A DNA stretch of 24,920 nt, from positions 1 to 24,920 of the forward strand of contig JAVBLU010000005.1 in assembly GCA_031553225.1 (NCBI GenBank). Reading direction: 5' to 3'. A program made the translations under genes and the position numbers. Positions 23,221-24,920 of this stretch are shown here, one piece after another. The notes beneath the pieces were generated by a model. That model searched no databases and was not told the DNA's origin. It was given only the letters and a program-made list of their open reading frames with translations. How positions within the stretch are numbered: position 1 is the first letter of the stretch; every line of letters starts with the position of its first letter. The stretch is from JAVBLU01 sp031553225 (GTDB taxonomy: Bacteria > Bacillota > Clostridia > Christensenellales > UBA1750).

Positions 23221-24920
23221 ATGCTGTCGCCCCTGAACATGCGCGCCCTGGAAGCATACGTGCGCCGGCCGGACCGCGACGCCTGGAAAAACGTTGTGCA
23301 AGCGCTGGCCGACCGCGCCTTCCTTCTTGCGCTGTGCACCCTGCAGGACGCCGCGCAGGCCCGCGCCATAGCGCGCGAGGCCCTGTGCGCGCTGTACCGC
23401 GAGGGCATCATGCCTCCCGCCCGCATGCCGCACGCGCTGTACGTCCACGTGTTGCGCCTGTGCAGCGCGTTGCTTCGCCAGCGGCAGAAGATCCTCGCGC
23501 AGGATCTGGCCTTTCAGGCCATGCCGGACTTGAATGACGACTTTATCCCCTTGGCCTTTTTGTCCGACCCGGACGCGCTTAACGCGCTGTGGGCGGCGCT
23601 GCAGGCCCTGCCGCCCGCCGCGGCCGCCGCGGGCGTGCTCGCCTTTGGCTTTGGCTGCCGGGACGAGCAGATCGCCCAGCTTTTGCAGTGCCCGCCGGAG
23701 GCCATCGCCGGCCAGCTGAACGCCGTGCGCCACGCCCTGCGCGCCTGCACGCAGACGCTGCGCCAGCAGACGGGCGCGCGTCTTCTGCAGCCCGTGGGCG
23801 CCGAGGCTTACTTCCGCCGCGCGCTGCAGCCCATGCCCGGCATGGCTGCCTTCATGCAGGAGGTGCTGGCCGCCACGTCCGGCTCGCTGCGCCTGTCACT
23901 ATGGCGACTTTGGCTGCGCATGAGCGCCGCACGCGACACAAGCCTGGGCGCCAGCACCGCCACGGGCGCACTGGGCGCCGTGGCCGGAGGCATGATGGGG
24001 GGCTTCGTGTTGGTGGTCGGCATGTCGCTTGTTGTGGCTATCGCCCTGGGCGGCTTCGCCGTTGCCATGTTCGGCTGGCCGATCGATCTGGTCGGCGGCG
24101 AGCGGCCCATCGGCCAGCCCCGCGCGTCCTGGCTGACATATGTGGCGATCAGCCGCAACTGGCGGCCCGCGCCATCCCCCACGCCCGTGCGGCCCGCCCC
24201 GGTGCGCACGCCCGTGCCCACGCCCTCGCCGCGCCGCACGACCATTGCGCTCCCTGCAACGCCAACCCCGCCCGCGCCGCGCCTTGATCCCCCGGCGAGC
24301 CGGGAGCCGGCCGCGAGCCAAGAGCCCGTGCGCGTCGTCACGCCCCCTGCTCCGACGCCGAGCCGCACGCTCACTATCCCCCGGCCGACCATCGGATTTG
24401 TTGTGTACAGCACGCCCGAACCGACGTATCCGCCGGAAATACCCCGGCCGCCCTATCCGTGGGAGACCTACGGGGATAACTTCTCCTTTTTTTTCATGAA
24501 CGTGTTCTACGGCCCGCTCAGCGACAGGCCGGTCCTGTACTCGAACATCTTCGGCGGGCTGGACATGCTGCGCTACGGCATGTCCGACGAGGGGACCGCG
24601 GCGGCGCTTGCCATCCTGCGCGGAAGCGCCAATTCCGCCACATGGAACGAACTGTATACGTTCCTTGGGGGCGGGGGGGACACCCTGCCCTATACGCCGC
24701 TCATCATGGAAATCGCCGCCCGTATCGCTGCCTTCAACTGGGACGATGTATACAGCGACCCGGGCATTGTCACCCCTATGTTCGTCGTCGTCACGCCGGA
24801 GGAGGAGGGGGCCACGCTGCCGGGCACGGACACGAGCCTGCCGGGCACGGACACGAGCCTGCCGGGCACGGACACGAGCCTGCCGGGCACGGACACGAGC
24901 CTGCCGGGCACGGACACGAG
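23221..24920 (+). CDS. Sigma-factor-like membrane protein with Pro-rich stalk and heptapeptide repeats, 3'-truncated by window edge
   Basis: The frame from ATG 23221 has no stop before the window end: 566 residues plus a part codon. Residues about 8-100 resemble ECF sigma region 2 in helix layout (ALADRAFLLALCTLQDAAQA, AREALCALYREG, YVHVLRLCSALLRQRQK). Residues 148-175 resemble a region 4 helix-turn-helix (DEQIAQLLQCPPEAIAGQLN). A Gly-rich hydrophobic stretch and TM (about 250-284) follow, then a Pro/Thr/Arg-rich linker (about 318-420), an outside domain of about 100 residues with aromatic runs (NFSFFFMNVFYGPL), and PGTDTSL repeats. The N-terminus should be cytoplasmic and the rest outside. 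Such a fusion could couple an outside event to transcription, or the sigma part could be degenerate. The end of the protein and any anchor signal are not visible. Confidence 0.7.
   Translation, partial: MLSPLNMRALEAYVRRPDRDAWKNVVQALADRAFLLALCTLQDAAQARAIAREALCALYREGIMPPARMPHALYVHVLRLCSALLRQRQKILAQDLAFQAMPDLNDDFIPLAFLSDPDALNALWAALQALPPAAAAAGVLAFGFGCRDEQIAQLLQCPPEAIAGQLNAVRHALRACTQTLRQQTGARLLQPVGAEAYFRRALQPMPGMAAFMQEVLAATSGSLRLSLWRLWLRMSAARDTSLGASTATGALGAVAGGMMGGFVLVVGMSLVVAIALGGFAVAMFGWPIDLVGGERPIGQPRASWLTYVAISRNWRPAPSPTPVRPAPVRTPVPTPSPRRTTIALPATPTPPAPRLDPPASREPAASQEPVRVVTPPAPTPSRTLTIPRPTIGFVVYSTPEPTYPPEIPRPPYPWETYGDNFSFFFMNVFYGPLSDRPVLYSNIFGGLDMLRYGMSDEGTAAALAILRGSANSATWNELYTFLGGGGDTLPYTPLIMEIAARIAAFNWDDVYSDPGIVTPMFVVVTPEEEGATLPGTDTSLPGTDTSLPGTDTSLPGTDTSLPGTDT
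24817..24920 (+). repeat. Perfect 21-bp tandem repeat, running off the window edge
   Basis: Unit CTGCCGGGCACGGACACGAG+C occurs five times head to tail (24817, 24838, 24859, 24880, 24901), identical at every base; the fifth is cut after 20 bases. It is in frame and encodes LPGTDTS, a Pro/Thr/Ser surface-type spacer. Because even third codon positions are identical, the array must have expanded recently or be kept uniform by slippage or recombination. The full copy number is unknown. Confidence 0.97.

Noticed and set aside
24690..24917. Minus-strand open frame with VPGRLVS repeats at the right edge
   Set aside because: It is the antisense of the PGTDTSL repeats; the plus frame continues a 560-residue protein with a ribosome site.

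Overview
The window is one densely packed run of 18 same-strand (+) protein-coding genes, with gaps of -4 to about 105 bases. It encodes the baseplate and spike half of a contractile injection system (CIS; phage-tail-like, of the extracellular/Afp-PVC type), followed by an unusually large set of membrane proteins. The DNA is strongly GC-rich. Strong AAGGAGG-type ribosome sites, frequent GTG starts and ATGA/TAGTG overlaps suggest a GC-rich Bacillota (Clostridia-like) bacterium; this is a guess from style, not a taxonomic proof. No RNA genes, insertion sequences, CRISPR arrays, promoters or convincing terminators were seen, and no stretch over 300 bases lacks a gene.

Region 1 (1-10006), structural core: the end of a Pro-rich eCIS accessory protein; a tube-associated protein with C-terminal LysM; a spike split into a gpD-like gene and a gpV/OB-fold plus beta-repeat gene; gp25; two paralogous gpJ-like wedge proteins; and a gpI-like tail protein. 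Sheath, tube, AAA+ ATPase and tape measure are not in the window and may lie upstream.

Region 2 (10003-16778), accessory and terminal parts: a 587-residue eCIS-type protein ending in an Ig-like domain; a membrane protein with a pseudokinase-like cytoplasmic part; a membrane-anchored protein with about 16.5 MORN repeats; the Pvc16/DUF4255 terminator-type protein; a carboxypeptidase-regulatory-like protein; and a DUF4280 PAAR-like spike tip.

Region 3 (16801-24920), envelope sensing: a four-TM receptor with a beta-propeller-like domain, a Cache-like domain, HAMP and a class III cyclase domain that has lost its catalytic residues; a stand-alone TM-Cache-like-TM protein; a 971-residue fusion of propeller-like and Cache-like sensor parts to an MFS transporter; and, open at the right edge, a sigma-factor-like protein with a TM helix, a Pro-rich stalk and perfect 21-bp tandem repeats encoding PGTDTSL.

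The most interesting reading (inference) is a CIS tied to the cell envelope and to a sensory apparatus, in which degenerate signalling enzymes (pseudokinase-like, pseudo-cyclase, sigma-like) act as receptors or scaffolds. No toxin effector was recognised.
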